From: Cydia pomonella
Lineage: Eukaryota > Arthropoda > Insecta > Lepidoptera > Tortricidae
Direction of reading: 5' to 3'
Length of the DNA: 64,000 bases
Assembly: GCF_033807575.1 (NCBI RefSeq)
Contig: NC_084727.1
Span: 2,294,001 to 2,358,000, forward strand
Under the pieces are notes generated by a model, which saw only the letters and a program-made list of their open reading frames with translations, was not told where the DNA came from and ran no database searches. The position numbers and the translations under genes were made by a program. Of the stretch, positions 9,601-20,234 are shown in pieces (position 1 is the stretch's first letter; each line of letters starts with the position of its first letter).

Positions 9601-11889
9601 AATTTTTTTATATATTTTCTTTCCTGCCAGGGGGGTGCAAGTGCACCCGCTTGAACCCCGCAGCCGGTGCCCATGCTTAAGGACCTTTTCCAAAAAATCT
9701 CCAGTTTCCAGTTTGGAGAATAAAGCTGGGACACGAAACAACCGACTTCAAAAAAAAGTCAAAATACCATCCATTTTATTCTAGTCAGACTATAAAAAAT
9801 CTCTAATAATAGAAAAGTAACTCTGTTTATCCGTTACCTCTTCATGCTTAAATTGCTGAACTGATTTAGATGAAAGGACCTTTGTAGGAAGCCTGGTACA
9901 GAACCCAACAGAAATGAGAGTTTAGATAGGTATTTCTATGTACTACATTCTGTTCTATGGGCACCAAGCGGATTTCCATTGCAGAACAAATATATTGGTA
10001 TTTTAGTCAAAATGTCATCACCCTTATCAGAGTCAATAAGTAAATTAACCACGGGTTCGGTGTTCGCGCACCGCTGCGAGCGCGGCAAATGGTTTGACCG
10101 ATCCAAGGGACCAGCAAGCATCAATTAAAACTTGATTATTTCAGTTCTGCAATGGAATTCAACTTGGTGTCCATATAATAAAATATAGTAGATATAAAGA
10201 CCTATTAAATTAGATAAGTATCAACTCTGTTGGTTTCTGGACCATTTTATTTTGGGTATACGCTGGGAGAGGTAAGCGCCAGCGGATCCCTTTGTTTGAC
10301 ATAATTATTGAAAGTCAATATAATGATATAGGTTGTCTGGAAGAGATCGCTTCTTAGCGATAAGACCGCCTGTTGTTACTTAACTTTTACGTGTTTTTTC
10401 ATTTCCTATCTATTTTTAACTGTATGGTGCACAATAAAGAATATTTATTATTTAATGATAGTCATATTATCATTAGTCATAACACTTTTCAGGAATTTCC
10501 TTAGGTTATCCTACTGATTAGATTGTTTTATGACAATCCTGAAAAGTTACGCGTTTCTGACAAAAACCAAATTATGACTAACAAAAATGCGAATGCGGAA
10601 ATTTTGACTTAAAACTTTATCGGAAACAATAGAGACCCAAGCGCCAGCCCTATGGTCTCCCGAGTCTAGGCTTTATTACCTATATATTTGATTACCATAA
10701 AATGCATGGGGCCCTTCAAGCTGCCCTGTCTCCTGTGGCTGGTGGTCGCCGTCACTGCTGCGGCCATCCATGTCATTCGGCATACACTCAATTTTCATCT
10801 CAACTGTAAATACATTAATGAAATGTTTTATTCCAGAAATAATTTTCCATAGGTGTGTACAATAAAATTAGACTATTTAAACTAAAATCTACAATTAATA
10901 ATATATATTTAGTAATATATTTGTATATTTTAAAAAAAAAAGTATTTTCTTACTGTTGTAGCCTTAAATTTTAATGGTATTTTCTCTACTGCTATTTAGT
11001 TTTAATATAGTTTTTTACCTCCTAATTACTCAAATTCAGACGCATGATTGACTTTTTTTGCTGAATTTTAATAATAATCATAATAAAATTCTTTATTGCA
11101 CAATACATAAAAAACAGACACAGATATTGATAAAATATATACATTGGTAGGTAACAACAGGCGGACTTATCGCTAAACAGCGATCTCTTCCACACAACCT
11201 TCAAATAGTGAGATGGCGAACTAAGCAAATTTTGTTTGTTTTATAAACTGTATAAACTAAATACAGGACTATATATACCTCATCTCATTCTATGTGCAAA
11301 GTTTCATTACAATCCATTTCAAAATGAGAACGTAACTCCGTTTGTATGTGAAAGGGAAATACGGCCGATCTTGCTGTGTACAATTTAAATATAATTCGTA
11401 TTCATGGTATTTTTATTACTTAAATTTTACATTCCTTAGAAATAATGTTATTAATTTGCAAAAAATGTTTACAAACATTTTACATGGCTGCTAATCTATA
11501 TAAAAATAAACAGTCACCCTATCATTCAACACTAAATAAATGGCCTTGGATGTCACCACGCCATAGTCTGCCACATTATAAAATTAATTAATCAAAAAAA
11601 TTTCAAAATCGGTTCAGAAATGACGGAGTTATGGAGTAACAAACATAAAAAAAAAGATAAAAAAAAAACATACAACCGAATTGATAACCTCCTCTTTTGA
11701 AATCTTGAAGTCGGTTAAAAAGTACCTTAAACTGATAAATTTTACGTGCAGTTGGCCCTTCTCAAAAGTTTCCTGAATAATATACAAAAACTTACCGTGC
11801 TCCTGGTTCACTCCTACAATCGGCTGCTCCCATCCAAGCTTCTCGGCAGGCACTTCCTGCGACATGTCTCCGCGACCAACTGTATCCAT
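6638..11889 (-). CDS. C2H2 zinc-finger protein, gene D (3 exons)
   Basis: Exons on the minus strand: 11889-11796 (ATG), 10803-10696 and 7278-6638 (stop). All donors and acceptors are GT/AG and both introns are phase 1. The lengths 94+108+641 give 281 codons, a protein of about 280 aa. Exon 2 starts V-E-M-K-I-E, as in gene C (V-E-V-E-I-E). Exon 3 begins with a basic stretch (KKKPARKIKRPKKRKG), a likely nuclear localisation signal. It is followed by six C2H2 fingers. Fingers 1, 3 and 4 are intact. Finger 2 lacks its second His, finger 5 has H-x2-H instead of H-x3-H, and finger 6 has Arg for the first His. The gene is probably a nuclear DNA-binding regulator. The start is chosen because it opens a 31-codon exon with a GTAAGT donor. 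A possible AATAAA lies at 6457-6452. The target is unknown, and the decayed fingers suggest relaxed constraint. Confidence 0.8.
7337..7575 (+). mobile_element. Palindromic MITE (GTACGATACA family), copy 1
   Basis: Begins ACATATGGTGCTACTTTACCGCAC and carries TACTGTAAAATGTTGTACGA, then CGCACTTGTATCGTAATGTA near its end. Copies lie at 29888, 51803 and 61207. It is in intron 2 of gene D. Confidence 0.6.
7690..7960 (+). mobile_element. LINE (family B) 3' fragment
   Basis: A 69-codon ORF end with ELPRHCSVSGMFAEAPTDGF aligns with the ORF ends at 5203 and 32515, then an AT-rich tail follows. It is a truncated non-LTR element inside gene D intron 2. Confidence 0.65.
8200..8553 (-). mobile_element. 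LINE (family A) 3' fragment
   Basis: Nearly the same layout as 3905-4286: GACATACCCGGGT end, CTCTAGATCTGGAATGAC, CTGCAACTCCAGA..GTTACATG, and an A-rich end on the minus strand. Confidence 0.65.
8746..8871. mobile_element. Palindromic MITE (GGGTCCACAC family), copy 1
   Basis: The ends GGCGGGTCCACACAGAGCG and its complement are flanked by TA on both sides (8744-8745 and 8872-8873). A second copy at 35877-36010 is also flanked by TA. There is no coding capacity. A TA target suggests a Tc1/mariner-like mobiliser. Confidence 0.75.
9077..9393 (+). mobile_element. Intact tRNA-derived SINE (family 3) with target duplication
   Basis: The head GGTGGCCTAGCGGTAAGAGC and B-box GGTTCAAACCC give pol III promoter boxes. 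The body ends CCATGAGCCGTGGCAAATGC..GAGGAAGAAG. The sequence AAGATACCTCTTAA borders it on both sides (about 9062-9075 and 9395-9408), a clear target-site duplication, so this is a full-length insertion. Confidence 0.85.
9465..9675 (+). mobile_element. hAT-like MITE with 8-bp duplication, copy 1
   Basis: The inverted ends CATGGGTGCCGCC / GGTGCCCATG bound 211 bp. The 8-bp CTTAAGGA flanks it at 9457-9464 and 9676-9683. The same element is inverted at 41404-41620 with its own 8-bp duplication. Eight-bp duplications are typical of hAT transposons. Confidence 0.85.
9740..9900 (+). repeat. Dispersed repeat fragment (ACCGACTTC / GCTGAACTGATTTAGAT type)
   Basis: Carries ACCGACTTCAAAAAA and CGTTACCTCTTCATGCTTAA..CTGAACTGATTTAGATGAAA. 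Related words occur at about 11560-11720, 16130-16190 and 25735-25810. It is a common lepidopteran interspersed repeat whose class I cannot assign. Confidence 0.45.
10327..10455 (+). mobile_element. LINE 3' tail (GATCGCT..AGCGATAAG family), copy 1
   Basis: TCTGGAAGAGATCGCTTCTT, AGCGATAAGACCGCCTGTTG and a terminal AATAAAGAATATTTATT. The reverse-strand relative is at 11080-11210. The AGCGAT words can pair as a stem. Confidence 0.6.
11080..11210 (-). mobile_element. LINE 3' tail (GATCGCT..AGCGATAAG family), copy 2
   Basis: Reverse complement of the family at 10327: ACAGGCGGACTTATCGCTAA, CAGCGATCTCTTCC and an A-rich terminal end. It lies in intron 1 of gene D. Confidence 0.6.
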
Positions 11890-12622
11890 AATACGATTAG
11901 TATTACGTCGGCACAGTGCGAGAGGAACGAGATGTTAGGGATCAACAAGTGAGTGTAGAGTCTTCCGATCAAATAGTACTTTAAGAAAGTGATACTCATA
12001 GCGGCGACGCCGCTGCTTATGTTAAAATTGAATTTAAATTGATTAAATTTAACACAAAACCAGATTTTCAGAATCAAAATGGGAAAATACACTGAAAATA
12101 CTGAAATTACAGAATATTACGCCGGCTGAGCTAACTTGCTAAGTGACAGTTGCTGGAGCGCCTGAAGCGTTCGAATACTGCTCAGAAATATTTCGGTCTA
12201 AAACTAATTGTAAATATCAGATTGTTTAATAAAATACAAATTATAAATACGAATAAAATGACGAAATATTATAAAAAGTACGTTATTATTATTTGTTAGC
12301 TCTCACTTGTCTCTCTCTAAGATATTGCACTGTTGTGTTCATAAACCACCTTATCTGTAGAGCCCTTTGTTGTCAATGTCATTTCACATTTGAATTTGAC
12401 ATTGATGTTTCTTTTAGCATTGCTTTTGAGCCGCCGCTCCCGCTCGTGGTTGTTTTATTGTTCTCAAGCTTGCTATTTCTCAAATAACTAAGTAAATGAA
12501 GTCACATTATTAAGTAAACATCTTATTTCTTCGCTTTTGCACGACATTTGTTCGTATAGTCGCAATGTTGAGCTTACACTACACATAACTAGTGTATCTC
12601 GGCGGATTCCTACGCTGCTGTA

Positions 12623-15600
12623 ATGGAGACGCGCGTGTGTGTGTCAGTGGAGGTTGTACGTGTGAAGGAGGAACCCCAGTGGGAGCAGGACGAGGCGCAG
12701 GCGCCGGACATTCTAACAGAACATGGTTAGTATTTGTTAGCTACCTAAGAAGCTTAGGTAAAAAATGCTGCAGAGTTTCTTGCCGGTCCCATATTGAGAT
12801 ACCCTCCTCCAATTGAGGAGGGATTTAAGTCTTCTCGGAAGTAGTGTAGTGTTAAAGCCGGCGTAGCTTTATTTGATGTTCATAAGCACATTGTAATATG
12901 CCTACTTAATTCAAAAATAAACTGTCTTCTTTATCTTTAATGGAGCTAGCATGTTAACAATATTTGCCGAACGGAAATATGAGCTAGAATTAGAACACGA
13001 ACTTATAACCGTCTCTCTGTAGGCCCCTGGTTTCCTGACCATTTTATTTTTGAATTTGGAACCTTATTGAGTTTCCTATGGGACTAAGTTGATCTGTGTA
13101 AACAGTCCTATATTATTTATTGTAATTATAGTGTAATAGTGTTATCCCAATTATGCATTGCTAACCCAATTTTATATTTATATTCAGGTTACGAGAACCC
13201 AGTGTGTGTAAAGGAAGAACCCTTGTACTCAGATGTTGCAAGTTTATGCAGTGAAAGCGCAGAACTCTATGCTGACCATAAAGTGAATGATCAACTTGTG
13301 CTAGGACCAGTGGTGATACAACAACCAGAAGTAACCGGTAATAGTGCGTTACTTTATTACAAGTTTTTATTTAACTGGCCCTGACAGTTAGTCTAGGTCA
13401 TACCTGGAGGCTAAAATTGACTCACTTCCCGAATTCTGATCGAGCTGAAATTTTGCATACACATGTAAATCAGATGACAATTTAATATTATAATGACACT
13501 GGAAAAACTGTGTGACAGAGATCTGAGGGATCGAACGCTGAAGAACATACCGATGCACAACAACCAGCACGCGTACAGCTCAGGTAAATCCACAGAGTCG
13601 GCTCTACACATGGTTGTAAGCCGCATTGAGAGAGCCATCCATGACAAGGAACTGTGCCTCGGCACTTTCATTGACATCGAGGGCGCTTTTGACAAGACCC
13701 ACTTTACCAGTATAGGGAACGCCTTGGATAGCCACGGTGCGGAACCCGGACTAACAAAGTGGATCATGAACATGCTAAACAAAAGGACTATAAGGTATGC
13801 AGGTCAACCGCAGGCCGTAGCGGCGGTGCGAGGATGCCCCCAAGGTGGAGTCCTGTCACCTCTGTTGTGGAACCTAGTCGTTAACAACCTTATAACTAAA
13901 CTGAACGAGGAACACTTCTACACAATAGGCTACGCCGACGATCTGGCAATTTTAATATCAGGTAAATTCGCCAGTACAGTATGCGACCTCACCCAGTTAG
14001 CTCTCCGGATCGTAGAACGCTGGTGTAGAGAATTTGACCTATCAGTAAACCCCACCAAAACAGAAATGGTAATGTTCACCAATAAAAGGGCGCTTGGCAA
14101 CTTTACCAGACCAACACTTTTCCAAACTGAGCTACAGCTGTCCGATGAAGTTAAGTACTTAGGACTAACTCTCGACAATAAACTCAATTGGAACAACCAC
14201 ATCAACAAACGGATAGACAAGGCGGGAATTGTCTTCTGGCAGTGCAGAAGGATGATTGGTAAGAGGTGGGGACTCAACCCGAAAATTACCCTCTGGCTCT
14301 ATAAGACAATAATCCGCCCCTTACTCTGTTACGGTGCTCTGGTTTGGTGGCCAAGAACAAACCTAGGCAACGTACGAGACAAACTACAAAGACTTCAAAG
14401 GCTCGCATGCGCGGCCACCACTGGCTGCACGAGGTCTACCCCGACTGCAGCCATGGAGGTCATGCTAAACCTTCCACCGCTGCACCTACACATACAACAA
14501 GAGGCCAGTCTCTCAGCGGTAAGGTTGCGAACCCTCAAGATATGGTCTAACATCACAGGAGCTCTTCACACAAAATGCCTGGAAAAGGTGTATGACGAAT
14601 TTCCAGTGCTTAGGTCAGGCACGGACCGGATTCACAAACAAGCTATCTTCGATAAAAGGTACAAAATACAGTTATATGAGGACGACAATCAGGAAGGACT
14701 CAATCCCCGGGAGCTGAGAATCTTCACTGATGGGTCCAAAACAGACAGCGGATCGGGCTCTGGAACCTTCTCAGAAGACCTGAACATGTCAATCACCACT
14801 CCGCTAGGAGCCCATAACTCGGTATTCCAAGCTGAGTGCATGGGCATCATAAACGCGGCGGCTGCCATCACTGCAAGGAAGGTAGTAGGATCCTCCATCC
14901 GCATACTCTCCGACAGTAGAGCAGTCTTAATGGCTCTAAATAGCCATATAGTTACATCCAAACTTATACACGAATGCCACGAACGACTAATGGAGGTATG
15001 TCATAATAACAAGATCACCCTACAATGGATCAAGGGACACAGTGGATCCCGAGGTAACGATGCTGCGGACGAGCTTGCCAGGCAAGGATCGAATGCGGGG
15101 GCGATTGGTCCGGAACCGATTCTTCCGATACCATTTAGCAAGGTACGCTCAATGCTGCTGGCACGTACAGGGAAACTACACACAGAACACTGGCTGAACC
15201 AGACTGGATGCAGACAGGCAAAAGAAGCCATGCCTGGCATCAACGGAAAACTCACAAGGGCGCTCCTGCAACTAGGGAAGGTCCGACTGAGTATGGTAAC
15301 CAGTGTCATAACAGGTCATGGACTATTTAACAAACATCTTTTCACAACAGGTGTCACAGACAGTCCCCTATGCCGAGGTTGCATGGAGACAGAAGAAACA
15401 GCCTCTCACGTGGTGCTGGAATGCAGCGGAGTGACTCCATACAGGGCTAAACATCTCGGATCTCCGAGAGACCTCCCCGAGGTCCTACTCAACATCAAAG
15501 GTTTGATAGGATTCCTCGAGGAGCTGGGCTGGCAGGACTAGCCCACCCCCAACATATCACGCAAAATAGGCGCAAGTCGTCGAGTTGCGGAAAAATCGCC

Positions 15601-18600
15601 CGAATACAATACAATACAATGACATGGAGCTGATCTGATGACGGAGACAGGAGGTGGCCATGGGAACTCTGTGACAAAATAATGTAAACAAGTTGTGTTT
15701 GGGGTTATTACGTGAAACTGTATAGGCGCCGCCACTACTTCAATCCATCACAGTCTGAGGGTCTACCGCGAAACAAGAAAACCGAAATTTCGTTATCCAA
15801 CCTATATATCACTCTTACATATTGGAGCAATGAAGAGGCAGATATCTAAATTTCGATTTCGCGTTTCCCGATAGGCCCTTTGTAAACAAACTGCATTGAT
15901 GCATCAATGTCATGTTTTATTATCTGTGAAAACTTGACAAAAAACAGTTTAAAGCACAGTATGTATAAGTTACTCTATGGTTTATGAAAGGTAACTCTGA
16001 AAGGGAAACACTTTCCTAGACCTAAGTCAAAAGAAGGGGTAAGCAATTCAAAGGGAAAGCAAATCGTTGGGGCTATTCGAGAAACGATTAAGCCATTTAA
16101 AGGCTTTTTTCTGGGAAGGGGTGGACGAAGTCAGAAATGACAGAGTTCTAAACTAAAGTAACATAAATACAAACTCCTTTTTTGAAGTCGGATATAAAAA
16201 ACGAAGTAGTTATATAGCAGCAAAAGTACTAACCCTATTTTGTATTTATATTTAGAAAAGCCAGTGTGTGTGAAAGAAGAACCCTCGTGTATCGACGACA
16301 CATCGTGTGTCGAGAGTGGGTCCGACCAGCAAGTCTCGTGTGGCGAGAGTAGTGCTGACCAGCAAGTGTCGACTTGCGAGGGTGGTGCTGACCAGCAAGT
16401 GTCGACTTGCGAGGGTGGTGCTGACCAGCAAGTGTCGACTTGCGAGGGTGGTGCCGGCCAGCAAGTGACTCGGTTGAATCCGGCGCTGATGTTACAGCCG
16501 GAAGTGATCTACGCACTTAACGGTGAGACACAGTAATATAGAAAACTTATTTTGTATTTAGCATAAACGCAAAGTGTGACTTACGGCAGATATAGCTAGG
16601 CGCCCCCTTAAGGAGCATATGAAGGATTTGGACCCGGGTATGTCCTTAAACTACGTCCAAATGGGACTCAAAGAGCATATAATCACTACATTTTAAGAGA
16701 CGGGACCCCCACACTATCGAGTGATATCAGTTTGTTTCGCAAATCATTACCAAAATGTACGACAAAGAACTGTCAAAGAACCATAGTACCAACATAAGCG
16801 ATTTAAATAGTGTAGGACGCTACACGCTTGCGTTTCTTGTCGATATCGATAAAATGGGGAGGGTTGAAACATAGACTCCTGTCTACAAATTTTGTACTCG
16901 AAATCAGGTTAATATCGAGTCCACATTTAAGTTGTATGTTATATAGTGGATAGTTCTTTGACTGGACTAATACTTGGTCGGGCTTAATGTGGACCCGAAT
17001 TATTTTTATACAGTTTTTAAGTTGAGGTTTTTTTTTATTAAAAGCTCTTTCAAAATGATCTTTACATACATGTTTTAATAAATGTAACTTTTCTATGGAA
17101 AGATGTATCAGGTCTTCGTTCCCAACAAATTTGACACACTGCCTGCATCTGAAAACATACAGCCTTGGATAAATATGACTTTATCTACAGTTTATATTCC
17201 AAGTGTTTGTTAATGACCAATGAGATGATCAACTGATTATTTAGCGCTAAATATGCATCTATAAATCATGTTTTTTGGCATCCAGTTATCAACAACCCTA
17301 TATCAATGCTCTAAATTTTTATGTATTTATGATAGATATATAGATAGATAAACCATTTATTCGCTTGCCACAATACACACAACTAAACAAAAAAATAATA
17401 CAAACAATAGCAACACCAAAATAAAAATTAAATAAAGAACAAAAAGCATCAATAAAAGGTAAATGTGTGCTGTGTGCGTTGCAGCACAACAAAAGGGTTC
17501 TGGCTCAGTAATACGCTCCACTCTTTCGGGTGAAGCACTGATAATTCTGCTAGAACCCAGATCACGAATGATTCACGATGTAACAAAAAAAACATATATA
17601 CATAAATATTTAGTAGCATGCCTATAAAAAAATAATAAGTGTCGTAGTATGGATTATGTAAAAGTGTGGTGCGTGTTGGTGTATAGTACCTTATTATATC
17701 AGATGTCGAGTATAAAACGGCCTACAATAATATAAAGAGTTTGTACACATACAGACTAGATTCGGTAATCTGAGACTTAAACGATTGCTTTGTTTTAAGG
17801 CATCTTAATGGTGGAGAGATATTATTCCAGCACCAGGTTCCAATCCTGGTACGGGCATTTATTTGTGTGATGAGCATGAATATTTGTTCCTGAGTGTTTT
17901 CTATGTATTTATAAATATTTATATATTAGGTATATACAAAATCTGTTAACTAATGACCATTAATGCATAAATGATAGATAATTTTCCACTGAAAATCTTC
18001 GACGAATTAATTATGGTCATATTGCATGCAAGTTCTTAGGAAATTTCACATATTTAATTAAATTATTTACCCTGATATACAAATAAACCTACAGTTGTCG
18101 ATAGTTATAGTACATCCCTAGTTCACAACGAAAAATAATATAAAATATGTAATTTTCGATGCGTTTATAGCCTGCTGACCCAAAATAAGGTCAAAAGTAT
18201 CTAAAGCAATACTTACCAGTCTTCATCCAAGGGAAATTTCGCCATAAAATCCCTGTTTTCGTGATTTTCTCAAGTGGCTCGCTTGCCACATATTTCACAC
18301 TTAGTAAACCGTTTTCTCGGTGGCATTGCAACAAACTCGTTCTTTAGTCTGATCACGGTTCACTATTTTCGATTTTTTTCACTAAATAAAAAAGATAATC
18401 CCCCTCTAACTTTTGAAGTTAGAGTAGAGCTTAAGAAATACATTAAACGAAAACTATAGCGGACATGATCAGTTTAGCTGTTTTTGAGTTATCGCAAAAA
18501 GTTTTCCCTTCATAGTATAAAGACTTACTTTAATTAGGTACTGATTATGTAAATTTGCCAATTTGTTTAACTCGGGTGAAAGGTACCGTTTCATCCCTTG

Positions 18601-19486
18601 GTTAACAATTTACTATACTTTAAGCTCCAGTTTAGCTTATTGTGACGGAAGAGTAACTACGGAACCCTACACTGAGCGTGGCCCGACATGCTCTTGGCCG
18701 GTTTTTTTAATTGGTATTAATTCTGAAACTAAGCGAAATCCAGAAAAGTTTATATGACATTTTAGTCTCTAAGTGTGATAATTAGCACTATTATAACGCC
18801 AAAGTTATCTGATATATAGATATTTATTAATCATAGAAAGGGTAAGGGCCATGGCCATGTGCGAGCGAGTTGTCGCTTCAATACGCGCATAGCGTTGTCT
18901 CGCTTCAACGTCGGAGTGACGTGCGAATCGGATGCAGTGTGCCATTGCCCTAATTGATTACTATTTGCATATCCTTAAATCATATCATAACTCGTGTAAT
19001 ATTTAATCTTATATGCTTCCAGCTTCACACCAGGCGTTTCTGAGGCCTCCAGTTCCACGCACCCGCAAACGGCGGTTACAGAAATCATTCTCCTGCGACA
19101 TATGCAACAAAAAGTTCAAATATGCCAGCCATATGGCTAGGCATCAAACGATCCATGAAAAGAACATGCCAGCAAGAGTAGTTCATAAAGGACCGTTCTA
19201 TTGCGTTATTTGTTGTAAGCCATTTTCTCAGCTAATAACATTTACAGCACATTTAGAAAATCATACCACAAAACTACCATACTATTGCGAAATATGTAAA
19301 GAGGACTTCCCCAGTTACAGTTCGTTTGCTAAACATAATGAAAGTCATGTTGATAGTTATGGTTGTGAATTGTGTGAAGAACGGTTTGTGCGTAAGATTG
19401 AATTGCTTAGACATAGATTGAATCATACAGTAAGCGAGAATTATTTGAATAATAAACCTAAACGAATTAATATACTTCGTCGATGA
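12623..19486 (+). CDS. C2H2 zinc-finger protein with VKEEP exons, gene A (4 exons)
   Basis: Exons: 12623-12725, 13188-13337, 16256-16522 and 19023-19486 (stop). Every intron is phase 1 with GT/AG ends. The total of 984 nt encodes about 327 aa. Exon 1 opens METRVCVSVEVVRVKEEP, exon 2 has VCVKEEPLY and later QLVLGP, and exon 3 has VCVKEEPSC followed by an 11-residue tandem repeat. All three VKEE sites fit the SUMO acceptor consensus. Exon 4 starts Ala-Ser, has a basic patch (RTRKRRLQK) and then four intact C2H2 fingers from about residue 196. I infer a nuclear sequence-specific regulator; the N-terminal part may recruit partners or be sumoylated. A likely AATAAA is at 19607-19612. Intron 2 contains a sense-oriented LINE (13499-15617). 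Relatives are genes B, C, D and pseudogene E. Splice sites are inferred from phase and family comparison. Confidence 0.82.
12768..12945 (+). mobile_element. LINE 3' untranslated tail (GAGGGATTTAA family), copy 1
   Basis: TTTCTTGCCGGTCC, GAGGAGGGATTTAA, AGCCGGCGTA.CTTTATTTGA and CACATTGTAATATGCCTACT match 51430-51590. A terminal AATAAACTG is present. It lies in intron 1 of gene A. Confidence 0.65.
13385..13498 (+). repeat. Left part of a dispersed repeat split by a LINE
   Basis: CCTGGAGGCTAAAATTGACT through GAGCTGAAATTTTGCATACA ends in AATGACA (13492-13498). The right part resumes at 15618. An uninterrupted relative lies at about 37855-37955 (minus). Confidence 0.7.
13493..15541 (+). CDS. Non-LTR retrotransposon ORF2 fragment: reverse transcriptase + RNase H + zinc knuckle
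   Basis: A 682-codon open frame. Reverse-transcriptase motifs are seen in order: the palm aspartate in FIDIEGAFDK, the GCPQGGVLSPLLWN block and the catalytic YADD near residue 147. From about residue 410 an RNase H domain follows with four plausible acidic catalytic residues (D413, E448, D474, D523). A C-x2-C-x8-H-x4-C zinc knuckle comes near the end (SPLCRGCMETEETASH). The endonuclease and the front of the RT are missing, so the copy is 5'-truncated and cannot move by itself. RT plus RNase H places it in the I/LOA-like group of LINEs. The ATG lies in the 7-bp target duplication, so it is host sequence and not the element's own start. The frame is fully open, which indicates a young insertion. 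Confidence 0.85.
   Translation: MTLEKLCDRDLRDRTLKNIPMHNNQHAYSSGKSTESALHMVVSRIERAIHDKELCLGTFIDIEGAFDKTHFTSIGNALDSHGAEPGLTKWIMNMLNKRTIRYAGQPQAVAAVRGCPQGGVLSPLLWNLVVNNLITKLNEEHFYTIGYADDLAILISGKFASTVCDLTQLALRIVERWCREFDLSVNPTKTEMVMFTNKRALGNFTRPTLFQTELQLSDEVKYLGLTLDNKLNWNNHINKRIDKAGIVFWQCRRMIGKRWGLNPKITLWLYKTIIRPLLCYGALVWWPRTNLGNVRDKLQRLQRLACAATTGCTRSTPTAAMEVMLNLPPLHLHIQQEASLSAVRLRTLKIWSNITGALHTKCLEKVYDEFPVLRSGTDRIHKQAIFDKRYKIQLYEDDNQEGLNPRELRIFTDGSKTDSGSGSGTFSEDLNMSITTPLGAHNSVFQAECMGIINAAAAITARKVVGSSIRILSDSRAVLMALNSHIVTSKLIHECHERLMEVCHNNKITLQWIKGHSGSRGNDAADELARQGSNAGAIGPEPILPIPFSKVRSMLLARTGKLHTEHWLNQTGCRQAKEAMPGINGKLTRALLQLGKVRLSMVTSVITGHGLFNKHLFTTGVTDSPLCRGCMETEETASHVVLECSGVTPYRAKHLGSPRDLPEVLLNIKGLIGFLEELGWQD
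13499..15617 (+). mobile_element. 5'-truncated LINE insertion with AATGACA target duplication
   Basis: The element runs from CTGGAAAAACTG to a short tail of tandem AATAC units (15603-15617). AATGACA occurs immediately on both sides (13492-13498 and 15618-15624). The flanking host repeat is continuous across the insertion. It sits in intron 2 of gene A in the sense orientation. Confidence 0.85.
15618..15735 (+). repeat. Right part of the dispersed repeat split by the LINE
   Basis: Begins AATGACATGGAGCTGATCTG and includes GACGGAGACAGGAGGTGGCC and TTGTGTTTGGGGTTATTA. It continues the sequence interrupted at 13498. Confidence 0.7.
16324..16472 (+). repeat. 33-bp coding minisatellite in gene A exon 3
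   Basis: Four units of 33 bp (16324-16356, 16357-16389, 16390-16422, 16423-16455) and a partial fifth. Each unit encodes an 11-residue repeat close to DQQVSTCEGGA. Units 2-4 are almost identical, so expansion by slippage is recent. The frame is kept because 33 is a multiple of three. Confidence 0.9.
16627..16680 (+). mobile_element. LINE (family A) short fragment
   Basis: GGACCCGGGTATGTCCTTAA..CTACGTCCAAATG matches the start of the 3905-4286 and 8200-8553 fragments. Nothing else of the element is present. Confidence 0.45.
17252..18055 (+). repeat. Intron segment of gene A homologous to an intron of gene B
   Basis: 17252-17335 matches 41068-41148, and 17952-18055 matches 41325-41656 once the transposon at 41404-41620 is removed. 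Landmarks are ATGCATCTATAAATCATG and GATAATTTTCCACTGAAAAT. Order and orientation are the same and both sit in the phase-1 intron that follows a VKEEP-type exon. Between the two blocks are a SINE fragment (17829-17937) and AT-rich sequence. Confidence 0.7.
17829..17937 (+). mobile_element. SINE (family 1) 5'-truncated copy
   Basis: Begins within the B-box (CAGGTTCCAATCCTGGTA), then GGGCATTTATTTGTGTGATG and TTCCTGAGTGTTTTCTATGT, as in the full copies. Confidence 0.65.
18843..18953. mobile_element. Possible short MITE
   Basis: The ends TAAGGGCCATGGCCATG and TGTGCCATTGCCCTAA are imperfect inverted repeats about 110 bp apart. The interior is GC-richer than its surroundings. Confidence 0.4.
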
Positions 19487-19894
19487 ATTATTTTGGAAGA
19501 TACTTGTTAAACTAAATACGGCGGGCGTGAAAGTTTTGCACCGTCGGTGACAGCAGACAGGACAAAATTTCCACATTTAAAAAGTCCAGACACTTCACAT
19601 TTTTTAAATAAATAATTATTTTCGTATGGGGTTCGAAATTTTCCATTGGTTTCCAAAATGTTCTTCTTAATTTCCTATGAAATATTTCGAGATTTTTTTT
19701 TAACTTTTTTATAATTTTTCCGCATGTTTTTTTTATGATATAAATATTAGTTGTATGAAATCATGTTGTTAATTATACCTCATGACGCATGAAAACCAGT
19801 GTTTTATTTGATTTGCTTCTAAAATCAGGATTTTACCTAAAAAACACTATATATTACGATATCTGCGTATCTTATAAGATAATAATAATAAGAT

Positions 19895-20150
19895 GACGAG
19901 ATAACCGCCATCCCAACCAATGTTGATTCGACGATCATCGTCCCGATAGTCGTTTCAGCGAACGGTCTCATAGCGAAGAGTCTCGACCAACACCTTGAGA
20001 GACTCTCGCTAGGTGGTTGGATCAAGGGTCAGATGCAGAAGGCGGTGATCTTGGACACGGCGCGGATAGTCCGCCGGTTCCTCTCTCTGCGGCCCTGACC
20101 ACCGGCAGCTTGGGCCCTGCCCCGCTGCTGGCGGCACCCTAGGTTAGGTT
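19895..20150 (+). mobile_element. LINE (family C) 3' ORF end, copy 1
   Basis: Decayed coding end with GAGATAACCGCCAT, GTTTCAGCGAACGG, GAGAGACTCTCGCTAGGTGG, then CGGTTCCTCTCTCTGCGGCC and a stop. A second copy is at 37385-37700. The peptide (a valine-rich strand, then a leucine-rich C-terminus) resembles the end of a non-LTR retrotransposon ORF. The clade is uncertain. Confidence 0.6.
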
Positions 20151-20234
20151 TTTTATAATGTGTTTAGGTACTTAATTAAATCGAATTATACATTGAAATG
20201 ATCAATGACTCTGAGATCGATTTAATTAAGTATT

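Noticed and set aside
9269..9784. 171-codon plus-strand ORF
   Set aside because: It runs across a SINE, its flank and a MITE. It has no coherent domain and is an accidental open frame.
18271..18326. Tiny minus-strand ORF with a CEIC finger-like motif
   Set aside because: Only 18 codons before a stop, with no second half of a finger and no splice donor. Probably chance or an old remnant.
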